Shown here: positions 33,719-41,947 of the stretch, one piece after another
How positions within the stretch are numbered: position 1 is the stretch's first letter
How the letters are laid out: every line of letters starts with the position of its first letter
Assembly (NCBI GenBank): GCA_030247575.1
Contig: JAOTRV010000020.1
Location: 1-64,000, forward strand
Length of the DNA stretch: 64,000 bases
Reading direction: 5' to 3'
Origin: Sulfuritalea sp.
Lineage (GTDB): Bacteria > Pseudomonadota > Gammaproteobacteria > Burkholderiales > Rhodocyclaceae
Program-made: the position numbers and the translations under genes
Notes under the pieces: generated by a model
What the model was told of the DNA's origin: nothing
The model's input: only the letters and a program-made list of their open reading frames with translations
The model's database searches: none

Positions 33719-34420
33719 ATGTACATCAGAAGTCTGCTGGCTCTCGCCCTCGTGCTGGGTCAAGGCTGCGCCGCGGCGCAAACGCCCGCCGTGGCGCCGG
33801 CCTTGTCGCTCGAAGAAGCCCGTGCGCAGCGGGCGAAAGCCAGGACGCTCAAAGCCGAGGCGGTACAAGGATTCGAAGCCGACAAGGCCGCATGCCAGAG
33901 CAAGGTCGTTGCCATCAACTGCATGAGTTCCGCGAAGGAGCGCTATCTCGCGTCCTTGCGGGAGGCGGATGCGCTCGAACAGGCGGGGCGCCAGGTCGAG
34001 CGCGAGGAGCGCAAGCGCGCGGCGGAGGCCAAGGCCGTGAAGCGTGAAGCCGAGGCGTCGGAGCGCGAAGCCGCGCAGCAGACGGCCGTCGCCGGTTATC
34101 GGGAGAAGGAAGCGCAACGCGCCGCCGAACGCGAACGCAAGCTGGCCGATGAAGCACAACAGTTGGAGAGTCGCCGCGGCAAGGCGGCGGCCGAACGCGC
34201 CGAGCGGGAACAGCGGCTTGCGGCTAGGCGCCAGGAAGATGCGCAAAGGGCAACACAGACGCCGGAGAATGCGAGGAAGGCCGAGGAGCGCCGGCGGCAG
34301 CATGCCGAACGGGTCAGGAAGATCGACGAGCGCAAGCAGAAATATGCCGAAACGCTGAAGCGGCGGGAGGCCGAGCAGGCTGCGCACCAGGCGGCCCAGG
34401 CCAGGCGGGATGCCCAATGA
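33719..34420 (+). CDS. Exported Ala/Glu/Arg-rich coiled-coil protein
   Basis: A 233-residue protein from the ATG at 33719, preceded by AAGGAG. A signal peptide of about 21 residues (MYIRSLLALALVLGQGCAAA) precedes a mature chain that is almost wholly charged coiled coil (repeats such as REAEASEREAAQQ and RAERERKLADEAQQ). A conserved Cys pair lies in AACQSKVVAINCMSSAKERY near 60-80. Proteins of this style are periplasmic and uncharacterised; length and charge repeats argue against an enzyme. Confidence 0.7.
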   Translation: MYIRSLLALALVLGQGCAAAQTPAVAPALSLEEARAQRAKARTLKAEAVQGFEADKAACQSKVVAINCMSSAKERYLASLREADALEQAGRQVEREERKRAAEAKAVKREAEASEREAAQQTAVAGYREKEAQRAAERERKLADEAQQLESRRGKAAAERAEREQRLAARRQEDAQRATQTPENARKAEERRRQHAERVRKIDERKQKYAETLKRREAEQAAHQAAQARRDAQ

Positions 34421-34439
34421 GCGCCGTCCGGCGGCGTCC

Positions 34440-35246
34440 CTACTTGCGTTCGAACTGGTCGTAGACCGCCGTCGCGATGCGCGCCAGCCTGCTCTTGTCG
34501 ATCCCGGCCGAGAGGGCGTAGCCGAACTTGCCGTCGATCCAGTAGAAGACATTGACCTGGCCCTCCTTCGCGAAGCGGAAGGCGGTGTCCTGGTTGGCCG
34601 CGTTTTCGGTGGAGACATACAGCGTCAGCCGCTGCCCCGTGGCGTCCTGATACATGAATTGCGCGACGGGGCCGCTGTTGCCGGGCAGCAGGCGGCCGCC
34701 GACCAGTTCGAAACCGAGCGCCCCCAGCTTGGGCGGCCGCACCGGCGTGCCGAGGCGCTTGGACAGCCAGGCCACGAGCTGGTCCTCGTTTTCGGCGCCG
34801 ACTTCCACCGGGCGGCGCACGTCGGGGCTGAACACCGCGTGGGCCACGGCGGCCTGATGCGGCAGCGGCGACGTTCCGGCCAGGTTCTCCGCCGGCGGGT
34901 AGCGGTCATGCACCATCCAGCCGGCAAGGCCGCTGACCAGCGCAATGAGCACGCCGGCGGCGAAGCGCTGCAGCGACCAGCGCTCCAGCAAAGGCTTCGG
35001 CGGCCGCTCGATCGCGCCGGCAGGCGGCGGCGACGCCAGTGCGCTCAGCCGTTCCGGCAGTGCTTCGTCGAGCACCGGATCGAACAGGGACTTGAGCGCC
35101 TGTTTCTGCTCCTGATAGGCGCGCAGGCGCTCGGCTTCCGCCGGCTGTGCCGCCAGCCAGTCCTCCACCTCGCCGCGCCGCGCCTCGGGCAGGGCGGCAT
35201 CGACCCAGGCTTGCAGGTCGACTTCGGTGACCGGCAGCGCGCTCAT
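34440..35246 (-). CDS. Transmembrane anti-sigma factor
   Basis: A 268-residue protein from the ATG at 35246 (MSALPVTEVDLQAWVDAALP). The cytosolic N-terminal anti-sigma domain (LQAWVDAALPEARRGEVEDWL, a ChrR/RsiW-like zinc-less helix set) is followed by one membrane helix at about 100-118 (FAAGVLIALVSGLAGWMV) and a periplasmic domain with FELVGGRLLPGNSGPVAQFMYQD, seen in PrtR/RsiW-like regulators. It overlaps the sigma gene by 4 bp, the usual coupling. Confidence 0.85.
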   Translation of the reverse strand: MSALPVTEVDLQAWVDAALPEARRGEVEDWLAAQPAEAERLRAYQEQKQALKSLFDPVLDEALPERLSALASPPPAGAIERPPKPLLERWSLQRFAAGVLIALVSGLAGWMVHDRYPPAENLAGTSPLPHQAAVAHAVFSPDVRRPVEVGAENEDQLVAWLSKRLGTPVRPPKLGALGFELVGGRLLPGNSGPVAQFMYQDATGQRLTLYVSTENAANQDTAFRFAKEGQVNVFYWIDGKFGYALSAGIDKSRLARIATAVYDQFERK

Positions 35247-35743
35247 CGCACGACCCTCAGCCGGGTGCTTGCGTGTTCGCCGTTCATGATCAGGCGCAGC
35301 CTTTCCCGTCCGCGCGACAGGCGCGACATGACGGTGCCGATGGGGACGCCCAGCGTGGCGGCGATGTCTGCATAGCGCATTTCTTCCAGGGCGACGAGCA
35401 GCAGGACTTCGCGCTGCTCGTCGGGGAGGTGGTTCAGCGCGGATTCGATGTCTCTCAACTCCAGCTCGTCGGTTTGCGTGGGGCGTGTCGGTACATCGAA
35501 GTCGTCCTCGTCGATGGATTGCGTGGCCAGCCGTGGCCGGCGCAATTGGTCGACCCGCAGGTTGTGCATGATGCCGAACAGCCAGGCCCGTAGATCGCTG
35601 CCGGCCCGCCACTGAAAAAGCCGCGACCAGGCCCGTTCCAGCGTGTCCTGCACCAGATCGTCGGCCGCCGCGCGATCGCCGAGCATCGCCCGCGCATAAC
35701 GGCGCAGGCGGGGAATCTCGGCGAGGATCGCGCGGCTGTCCAC
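35243..35743 (-). CDS. ECF RNA polymerase sigma factor
   Basis: A 166-residue sigma factor with region 2 (PRLRRYARAMLGDRAAADDLVQDTLERAW, in blocks) including the core-binding DDLVQDTLERA, and region 4 (LNHLPDEQREVLLLVALEEMRYADIAATLGVPIGTVMSRLSRGRERL, in blocks) with an HTH. It is the middle gene between a COG4315 secreted protein gene and the anti-sigma gene. The operon layout suggests response to an envelope or oxidative signal; the signal is not visible. Confidence 0.93.
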   Translation of the reverse strand: MDSRAILAEIPRLRRYARAMLGDRAAADDLVQDTLERAWSRLFQWRAGSDLRAWLFGIMHNLRVDQLRRPRLATQSIDEDDFDVPTRPTQTDELELRDIESALNHLPDEQREVLLLVALEEMRYADIAATLGVPIGTVMSRLSRGRERLRLIMNGEHASTRLRVVR

Positions 35744-35749
35744 GCTGCG

Positions 35750-36112
35750 TCAGGGCTTGGCGACGTGCCAGACGCCGTTGAAGCCATCGCCGGTCGTGTC
35801 GCCCGGCTTCTGGTCCTTGACCCAGTAATACAGCGGCTTGCCCTTCAGCGCCCACTGCTTCTTGCCGTCGTCGCGGGTGATGATGCTGTAGTCGCCGCTG
35901 GCGGCATCGCTGTCCATGGCCATGAGCGGCGGCCAGTTGGCGGCACAGGGGCCGTTGCAGGCGCTCTTGCCGCCGGCGTCCTTGTCGAAGGTGTAGAGCG
36001 TCATGCCGTTGCTGCCGGTCAGCATGCCCTTCGACACCATGGCCGGCGCGGCGGCAAAGGCCGCGAGCGAAGCGGATGCAAGCAGGGCGAAAACGAGTTT
36101 GTGAATTGTCAT
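35750..36112 (-). CDS. Secreted COG4315-type protein
   Basis: A 120-residue exported protein: signal peptide about 1-22 (ending FAAA), then two short repeats of the COG4315 family (SNGMTLYTFDKDAGGKSACNG and KPLYYWVKDQKPGDTTGD, with the Cys-x3-Cys pair CNGPC). Such proteins are often coded with ECF sigma factors and are thought to act in the periplasm, possibly in redox or heme contexts; the role is unknown. It is the first gene of the sigma/anti-sigma operon, 6 bp before the sigma gene. Confidence 0.85.
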   Translation of the reverse strand: MTIHKLVFALLASASLAAFAAAPAMVSKGMLTGSNGMTLYTFDKDAGGKSACNGPCAANWPPLMAMDSDAASGDYSIITRDDGKKQWALKGKPLYYWVKDQKPGDTTGDGFNGVWHVAKP

Positions 36113-36203
36113 TTTGATCTCCGTTGGGGTTTGGGGTGCTACCCCTGCATTAACGAAGAAACGCCGGTGTTTATTCCCGGCGCTGCAAAACAGTTTTTCC
36201 GGC

Positions 36204-37046
36204 TCAGCCCGCGTCCGGATAGTCGGCGCCGAGCGAAACCTCGCGCCACTTCTCCATTTCCGCTGCGAAATCCTTGAGCTTCGCGGCGGTCAGGTCGTAG
36301 GCGGGCTTTCCGAGGAGCAGGTGCAGCGGCGGTTCCGGCGATTCGACGGCCTGGATGATCGCTTTCGCCGCGCGCACCGGGTCGCCCTGCTGCGTGCCGC
36401 TGTAGCGCTGCACTGCCTCCCGGCGGGCGCCGGCCAATTTGGCGTAGTCGGCGATGGGGTTCTTCGGCACCTTGAGCGAGCGGCCCGCCCAGTCCGTGCG
36501 GAAAGGTCCCGGCTCGACGATGGTGACCTTGATGCCGAGTGGCGCGGTTTCCTTCGCCAGCGCTTCGGACAGGCCCTCCACGGCGAACTTGGTGGCGTTG
36601 TAATAGCCGATGCCGGGAAAGCCGATCAGGCCGCCCACGGACGAGATGTTCACGATGTGACCTGCACGGCGCGCCCGCATGCCGGGCAGCGCGGCCCTGC
36701 TCATGTTGGCCAGCCCGAAGACATTCGTCTCGAACATGGCGCGGACCTCGTCGTCCTCGCCTTCTTCGAGCGCGGAGAGGTAGCCGTAGCCCGCGTTGTT
36801 CACCAGCACGTCGATACGCCCGAAGCGCTCTTCGGCCTGCGCCACGACATCGGCGATCTGCTGGGGCACGGTGACGTCGAGCGCGGCGACCAGCGCCTTG
36901 GGGTGTGCGGCGAATTCATCGAGCGTGGCCGGGTTGCGCGCCGTCACCACCACGCTGTTGCCGCGCCCGAGCAGCACGCGCGAGAGCTCGCGCCCGAAGC
37001 CGGTCGAGCAACCGGTGATGAGCCATACCGCATCGTTGGAAGCCAT
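36204..37046 (-). CDS. Short-chain dehydrogenase/reductase
   Basis: A 280-residue classical SDR from the ATG at 37046, which has an AGGAG site upstream. The cofactor loop is TGCSTGFGRELSRVLL, then the NNAG motif in VLVNNAGYGYL, and the catalytic Ser and Tyr-x3-Lys in NISSVGG...YYNATK. The C-terminal part (KPAYDLTAAKLKDFAAEMEKW) matches the oxidoreductases often annotated as YbbO-like. The substrate is unknown. The frame extends upstream to 37346 through the neighbour and is not used. Confidence 0.92.
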   Translation of the reverse strand: MASNDAVWLITGCSTGFGRELSRVLLGRGNSVVVTARNPATLDEFAAHPKALVAALDVTVPQQIADVVAQAEERFGRIDVLVNNAGYGYLSALEEGEDDEVRAMFETNVFGLANMSRAALPGMRARRAGHIVNISSVGGLIGFPGIGYYNATKFAVEGLSEALAKETAPLGIKVTIVEPGPFRTDWAGRSLKVPKNPIADYAKLAGARREAVQRYSGTQQGDPVRAAKAIIQAVESPEPPLHLLLGKPAYDLTAAKLKDFAAEMEKWREVSLGADYPDAG

Positions 37047-37074
37047 GTTCAACTCCTGTTCGGACAAGTTTGCA

Positions 37075-37386
37075 TCAGGGAAGGCGGGCGGCGCGATCCA
37101 GCCAGTCGGTAACCAGCGGCCGGAGGGCGGTTTCGCTTTGCGGCTTGAAGAAGCCGAAATGGCCGATGTGCGGCAGGTCGTGCCGTGCGGGCTCCAGTGC
37201 GCGGAAATCGAAGGTCCACACGGTGTCGCCGCGGTTCGCCGGATGCCGGGCGAACGGCGCATGGAAAGACTGCGGCACGGCCATCGCGGCGGCGATGATG
37301 ACGTGTCCCTTGACCGGACCGGCCGGGTCGAAGCGGTAGGCGGCAAGCGGGTGGCCGTCCCTGGCGGTAAAGGTGACGCGTTTCAT
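37075..37386 (-). pseudogene. Internally deleted alpha/beta-hydrolase (COG4757-like remnant)
   Basis: A 103-codon frame joins the N-terminus of a COG4757-type alpha/beta hydrolase (VTFTARDGHPLAAYRFDPAG..., then VIIAAAMAVPQSFHAPFARH) directly to its extreme C-terminus (PHIGHFGFFKPQSE...LVTDWLD). Intact members are close to 280 residues. The nucleophile elbow and the catalytic Asp region are missing, so the product cannot be an active hydrolase. The junction is in frame near TFDFRALEP, which suggests an in-frame internal deletion. It lies between the SDR and thioesterase genes on the same strand. Confidence 0.7.
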
Positions 37387-37395
37387 GGCTCGTCG

Positions 37396-37830
37396 TCAGT
37401 AGCGTATCGGAGTGGAAAGAACGGCCATCGTGACGCGCGCCACGCAGACCAGCTTGTCCGCCTCGTCGTGGATGCGCACATCCCAGACATGGCTGCTGCG
37501 CCCCAGGTGCAGGGGCCGCGCCGTGCCGTACACCCAGCCGCTCTCGACGGCGCGCACATGGTTGGCATTGATTTCCTGGCCGACGCAGTGAAACTTCGCC
37601 GGATCGACGACGAAGGCCGCCGCCCACGAACTGAGGGTCTCGGCCAGCACCATCGAGACGCCGCCGTGGAGGACGCCGGCCGGCTGCCGGGTGCGCTGAT
37701 CGACGGGCATGCGCCCCTTGAGATAGTCGTCGCCGGCTTCGATCAGCTCGATGCCGAGATGGCCGTTGGCGCAGTTCTGACCGCGCCGGTTCGCTTCGTC
37801 CAGAGGAAAAGTGCTGTGCCAGATCGCCAT
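37396..37830 (-). CDS. PaaI-type hotdog thioesterase
   Basis: A 144-residue protein from the ATG at 37830 (MAIWHSTFPLDEANRRG). The hotdog core contains NGHLGIELIEAGDDYLKGRMPVD and the catalytic helix QPAGVLHGGVSMVLAETLSSWAA, as in MenI/YdiI-like acyl-CoA thioesterases, plus the strand GRSSHVWDVRIHDE. It hydrolyses acyl-CoA, possibly DHNA-CoA. A longer frame up to 38055 has no site and is not supported. Confidence 0.88.
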   Translation of the reverse strand: MAIWHSTFPLDEANRRGQNCANGHLGIELIEAGDDYLKGRMPVDQRTRQPAGVLHGGVSMVLAETLSSWAAAFVVDPAKFHCVGQEINANHVRAVESGWVYGTARPLHLGRSSHVWDVRIHDEADKLVCVARVTMAVLSTPIRY

Positions 37831-38005
37831 GGTGGAATTGTCGCCAAGTATCAATAGTTGATGCGGAAAGTTTCGGCGGGAACTATACCGCAACGCAGGC
37901 GGCATCTTTTCCCGTACCGTTTTCCTCGCAATTTGCCGCGAGCGATTAAACTCGGTCGGGCGGTGCGGCTGCCCCCGACCGTGTACCGGACTGAAGGAGA
38001 CCACC

Positions 38006-38314
38006 ATGGTATTGCTGGAATTCTCGATGGCGCCTTCCACCAAGGGCGAAAGCATGAGTCCTTATGTTGCACGCATCCTCGACATCATCGACAAAAGCGG
38101 CTTGCCCTACCAGCTCACGCCCATGGGCACCATCATCGAAGGCGAGTGGGATCAAGTGATGGCCGTCGTCACCGCCTGCTTCGAGGCGATGCAGACCGAC
38201 TGCGACCGGATCGGCACCCACATCAAGATCGACTACCGCGCCGGCCCCGGCAGCCGCATGAAATCGAAGATAGACGCCGTCGAGAAGAAACTCGGCCGCA
38301 AGCTTTCCACCTGA
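38006..38314 (+). CDS. MTH1187-family thiamine-binding protein
   Basis: A 102-residue ferredoxin-like fold protein of the YqgV/DUF77 type. It begins MVLLEFSMAPSTKGESMSPYVAR, with YQLTPMGTIIEGEWDQVM and the end RMKSKIDAVEKKL, all typical. Family members bind thiamine or HMP in the cytosol. It is divergent from the thioesterase gene and follows a GAAGGAGAC site. Confidence 0.88.
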   Translation: MVLLEFSMAPSTKGESMSPYVARILDIIDKSGLPYQLTPMGTIIEGEWDQVMAVVTACFEAMQTDCDRIGTHIKIDYRAGPGSRMKSKIDAVEKKLGRKLST

Positions 38315-38366
38315 CGGGCACGATGCCTCCATCGTCCGCCTGCTGAAATCAAAGGAGTTCCCGGCA

Positions 38367-38546
38367 ATGAACACATCAACCCGCTTTCCCACGTTCGCCC
38401 TGGCCGCCCTGCTGGCCCTGATGCTCGGGGCCTGTGCGCCCGAGGTCGGCAGCGACAAGTGGTGCGCCAACCTCAAGGCAAAACCCAAGGGCGACTGGAG
38501 CACCAACGAGGCAAAGGATTTCGCCAAGCACTGCATTTTCAAATAG
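38367..38546 (+). CDS. DUF3012 small lipoprotein
   Basis: A 59-residue protein following an AAAGGAG site. The lipoprotein signal ends in the lipobox LMLGAC with Cys at about 22, then PEVGSDKWCANLKAKPKGDW and NEAKDFAKHCIFK. The spaced WC...KPKGDW...A.D.AKHC pattern identifies DUF3012, a tiny lipoprotein family of unknown function. It follows the thiamine-binding gene by 52 bp, possibly in one transcript. Confidence 0.85.
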   Translation: MNTSTRFPTFALAALLALMLGACAPEVGSDKWCANLKAKPKGDWSTNEAKDFAKHCIFK

Positions 38547-38586
38547 GCGTCGGCGGTCGGCATGGAATCGATTCCCGCGCCGGGAA

Positions 38587-38611
38587 TCGCCGTACTGCCA
38601 GCGCCGACTTT
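38587..38611 (-). repeat. Dispersed 25-nt repeat, copy 6 (intergenic)
   Basis: Minus orientation: left block AGTCGGCGCTGG, spacer CAGT, right block ACGGCGA. It lies between the DUF3012 gene and the RraA-like gene, 41 bp before the latter's start. Confidence 0.85.
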
Positions 38612-38651
38612 TGCCGGTTTCATTTTCAACCCGACTTCATGAGGTTTTCCG

Positions 38652-39374
38652 ATGGGCACTGATCCGATTCCGCTGGACCCCGAGCTGGTCCGCGTGCTGT
38701 CCGGCGTCACCACCGCCACGCTGACCACCGTCCTGCTGAAGAAGGGGCTGCGCAACGTCTGGATGCGCGGCGCGAAGCCGCTGCAGGCGGACCAGCCGCG
38801 TCTGGTCGCTCGCGCCTTCACGCTGCGCTTCGTGCCGGCGCGGGAGGACTTGGCCACGCCGGCATCGTGGGGCGCGCCGATTTCCACCCGCGCCGCGATC
38901 GAAGCCATGCCCGCCGGCTGCATCGCGGTGGTCGACGCCATGGGCGTGACCGACGCCGGCATCTTCGGCGACATCCTCTGTTCGCGCATGAAAATGCGCG
39001 GCGTCGCCGGGCTGGTCACCGACGGCGTGATTCGCGATCTGGCCGGCGTGCTGGGCACCGGGCTGCCGGTGTGGTGCCAGGGCACGGCGGCACCGGCGTC
39101 GGTGGCCGGGCTGACCTTCGTCGGCTGGCAGGAGCCGATCGGCTGCGGCGGCGTCGCCGTGTTTCCCAACGACATCGTGGTGGTCGATGCCGACGGCGCC
39201 GTGCTGATTCCGGCCGGCTTGCTGGATGAGGTCATCCCCGCCGCCGTCGAGCAGGAAAGGCTGGAGGGATGGATCATGTCGCAGGTCGCCGCGGGCGTTC
39301 CTCTGCCCGGCCTGTATCCGCCCAATGAGGAAACGAAGGCTCGCTACGAGGCTTGGGCGCGCACTGTTCGCTGA
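38652..39374 (+). CDS. RraA-like/HMG aldolase-family protein
   Basis: A 240-residue protein of the RraA fold. Core blocks are STRAAIEAMPAGCIAVVDAMG, GDILCSRMKMRGVAGLVTDGVIRDLA (family G-x20-R-D motif with the metal Asp) and GCGGVAVFPNDIVVVDADGAVLIP. This class covers class II 4-hydroxy-4-methyl-2-oxoglutarate/oxaloacetate aldolases and RNase E inhibitors. At 240 residues with an N-terminal extension, it fits the aldolase-like metabolic branch better than the 160-residue RraA. Repeat copies 6 and 7 flank it. Confidence 0.82.
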   Translation: MGTDPIPLDPELVRVLSGVTTATLTTVLLKKGLRNVWMRGAKPLQADQPRLVARAFTLRFVPAREDLATPASWGAPISTRAAIEAMPAGCIAVVDAMGVTDAGIFGDILCSRMKMRGVAGLVTDGVIRDLAGVLGTGLPVWCQGTAAPASVAGLTFVGWQEPIGCGGVAVFPNDIVVVDADGAVLIPAGLLDEVIPAAVEQERLEGWIMSQVAAGVPLPGLYPPNEETKARYEAWARTVR

Positions 39375-39379
39375 CGCCA

Positions 39380-39404
39380 GCGCCGTGTCGCCAGCGCCGA
39401 CTTC
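39380..39404 (-). repeat. Dispersed 25-nt repeat, copy 7 (left edge of defence island)
   Basis: Minus orientation: left block AGTCGGCGCTGG, spacer CGAC, right block ACGGCGC. It begins 6 bp after the RraA-like stop and marks the point where the sequence turns visibly AT-richer. Confidence 0.82.
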
Positions 39405-39530
39405 CTGGAAGCGTGCGCGGTTGCGAAAAGTAGATTGGAAGCCGACATCTATTCGTTCATGTCCTAATCAGTTCGCAGCGCACGCACAATTTAGTTTGAA
39501 TGTCGGATAGAAACCGATGGCATAATTAAA

Positions 39531-39536
39531 CGAAGG
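39531..39536 (+). promoter_or_regulatory. Possible -10 element for the island operon
   Basis: A CATAAT hexamer lies in an AT-rich stretch 30 bp before the DGQHR gene. A TTGAAT-like hexamer sits upstream with a rather long spacer of about 19 bp, so the assignment is weak. Confidence 0.3.
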
Positions 39537-39565
39537 CTCTTGATTGCTACTACCTTGAGGTGGAC

Positions 39566-41947
39566 ATGCACATTAGTTCGAAGAAAAGCAGGCCGCTAAG
39601 CCCTTCCGACCATGATAGTGAGAGGGCGCTCTTGGATCCGTTGCTAGTAGAAAAGTCCATTCGTCTTGCGTCGTACAAAAAACGCAACGATCACTACTAT
39701 TACGAGAGCATTCATTCTGCCGATCTTCAAGAGTATGAATCGCAGGGATGGGAAATTCATCGCGAGTCCAAAACGCGAGTAAGGATGAAGCGCCAGAAAA
39801 GCCATGACCGCCTGCTGGAAGATCAAACTTGGTGCTTGTTTTATCGAATGGGATATCCAGAACTGAATGGAGAGCAGTTCAAAATCACTTTCGAGCGATT
39901 TGATCGATCAATCGGAGCTAAGCAAGTCGATGTTTTTGCGAAAGATGATGAGACTGTTCTCGTGGCTGAGTGCAAATCTAGGGAAACACGAGGGCGCAGA
40001 ACTCTCCAAAAAGACTTAGCCGAAACCGATTCCCTCCAAAAGGCCCTTGCAACGTCGATTCGCAAACACTACGGCGATGCCTTCAAGCCCAAAGTCATTT
40101 GGCTATATGTGACACACAACATCATTTGGTCAGAGCCAGATCTCGCACGTGCTGGAGCGAGCAACATCCGGGTTATTACCGAAAATGAGATGCAGTATTT
40201 TGATGCATTTATTCGGCATATGGGGCCAGCTGGCCGCTACCAATTTTTGGCTGAGTTTCTGGAAAAGCAGGAGATTCCCAGTCTGTGTAACGTGAAGGTT
40301 CCTGCAATCAGGGGAGTGCTAGGAGGAAGACCTTTTTACAGCTTTGTCACTACCCCGCGAACACTTCTAAAAATTGCATTTGTTAATCACCAAGCCCTAA
40401 ATCATCCTGATGGGCGTCCCGCGTATCAGCGTATGGTGGCGCCATCGCGAATTCGTGAGATAGAGGGGTTTATCAAAGGAGGAGGCTATTTCCCTACAAA
40501 TATTCTCGTGAACTTTACAGAGGAATGCCGCTTTGACTTACTTCCAAAAAAGGAAAACGCGGATCCGCATATAAAGTTTGGGATGCTCTACCTCCCGAAT
40601 ACATACAAATCGGCTTGGATAATTGATGGTCAGCATCGGCTCTATGGGTATTCCCATCTCGAGGGTGACTGGCTAGACCAAAGTTTGTCCGTGGTTGCCT
40701 TTGAGAAAATGGACACCAAGGACGAGGCCGAGCTATTCGTAACCATTAACCAAAAACAAAAAAGCGTTCAGCGCAGCGTGATTGTGTCGCTGCAATCAGA
40801 CCTGAAGTGGGGCGCCGCTGATCCAAAAGATAGGCTAAGCGCGCTTGCTTCCGCGCTCGTAAAGACCTTTAACTCAGATCCAACGAGTCCGTTCTTTCAG
40901 CGATTCTCGGTACAAGGGGTTCTCGCAAAAGAAAACCACAGTTTGACGTTCCCGGAATTCGTAAACGGTCTAACCAGATCCACGCTCATCGGCAGGGTCC
41001 TCCATAAAGCGCAGTTAGCCCCGGGTCCACTATCCGCCGCTACTGACGAACAGACTCTTGCTCGGGCTAAACGAGTTATAAACGCCTACTTCGGCAAAGT
41101 GCGTGATGCACACCCTGATCGCTGGGAGCGAGGGCGTGAGGCATACATTTGTGTAAATCCAGGAATCAGAGCGCATCTAATGCTGCTTGCTGACATCTTT
41201 GATTTCATATCTTTCAAACATGGCCTTGATGTTCATGCTGCTGATGAAAATTCGATTCTTGGGCACCTGAAAAAGGTCATGGCACCGCTTGTCTCATATC
41301 TCGCCGCAGCTTCTGATGAAGATATAAGTGAGAAGTTTTCTCGGCGCTTTGGCGAGGGCGGGGTTGTCGAGTATTTTGACCACCTGTGTTCGATCATCCA
41401 CGCAGCGATCCCGGAGTTTGGCTCAAAGGATTTTCTCGACAGGCTCGCCAAGATGAAGGATGATCGGGTAAATCAGACTCATCAAGATGTCATCAAAATT
41501 AGCCAAGACATCTCTGACCATATCGTCTCGACGCTCAAGGAAAAGTACGGAACAGGAGAGGACGAATCTGGTGAGAAGATATGGTGGGAGCAAGGCATCG
41601 AAAGTCAAAAAGCTAAGGAAAATTCCTACAAACGCTACCTTGAAGGGCTAAAGGACAAGAAGCTCCCGAGAGAGGCTTATCTCGACATTCTGGATTATCG
41701 GGATATCGTCAGACAGAAAAACAATTGGCCTATTTTCGAGTCTGTTTTCAACATCCCTCTTCCCGGGGAAAAAGGTAAAACTTATTACCTTGACTGGATG
41801 GAGAAGCTGAATAAGATTCGGCGTATACCGGCGCACCCGAGTGGGTCACGGGGATATGACGAAGCGGACTACGAGTTTATGAAGTTTATCAAGGCAGAGT
41901 TTTACGCTAGGCTTGATGTTGCCACCAACCGAAATAGGAAATCTTGA
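39566..41947 (+). CDS. Fusion of PD-(D/E)xK nuclease-like domain and DGQHR (DndB-type) domain
   Basis: About 793 residues from the ATG at 39566 (GAGG site 5 nt upstream; a GTG two codons earlier is also possible). Numbering from that ATG, residues 80-185 look like an Mrr-type nuclease: QVDVFAKDDETVLVAECKS supplies D122, E135 and K137 of a PD-(D/E)xK site. Residues 240-450 form a DGQHR domain with WIIDGQHRLYGY (354-358 are DGQHR) and the family segment ELFVTINQKQKSVQ. The last 340 residues are helical and unrecognised. It overlaps the adjacent Dam-type methyltransferase gene by 4 bp. Base composition is much richer in A+T than the neighbours, suggesting transfer. Likely a defence effector or restriction partner. 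Confidence 0.75.
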   Translation: MHISSKKSRPLSPSDHDSERALLDPLLVEKSIRLASYKKRNDHYYYESIHSADLQEYESQGWEIHRESKTRVRMKRQKSHDRLLEDQTWCLFYRMGYPELNGEQFKITFERFDRSIGAKQVDVFAKDDETVLVAECKSRETRGRRTLQKDLAETDSLQKALATSIRKHYGDAFKPKVIWLYVTHNIIWSEPDLARAGASNIRVITENEMQYFDAFIRHMGPAGRYQFLAEFLEKQEIPSLCNVKVPAIRGVLGGRPFYSFVTTPRTLLKIAFVNHQALNHPDGRPAYQRMVAPSRIREIEGFIKGGGYFPTNILVNFTEECRFDLLPKKENADPHIKFGMLYLPNTYKSAWIIDGQHRLYGYSHLEGDWLDQSLSVVAFEKMDTKDEAELFVTINQKQKSVQRSVIVSLQSDLKWGAADPKDRLSALASALVKTFNSDPTSPFFQRFSVQGVLAKENHSLTFPEFVNGLTRSTLIGRVLHKAQLAPGPLSAATDEQTLARAKRVINAYFGKVRDAHPDRWERGREAYICVNPGIRAHLMLLADIFDFISFKHGLDVHAADENSILGHLKKVMAPLVSYLAAASDEDISEKFSRRFGEGGVVEYFDHLCSIIHAAIPEFGSKDFLDRLAKMKDDRVNQTHQDVIKISQDISDHIVSTLKEKYGTGEDESGEKIWWEQGIESQKAKENSYKRYLEGLKDKKLPREAYLDILDYRDIVRQKNNWPIFESVFNIPLPGEKGKTYYLDWMEKLNKIRRIPAHPSGSRGYDEADYEFMKFIKAEFYARLDVATNRNRKS

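Noticed and set aside
36213..36240. A further repeat copy at the SDR C-terminus
   Set aside because: Only AGTCGGCGC matches; the rest diverges and no right block ACGGCGA follows at the fixed distance.
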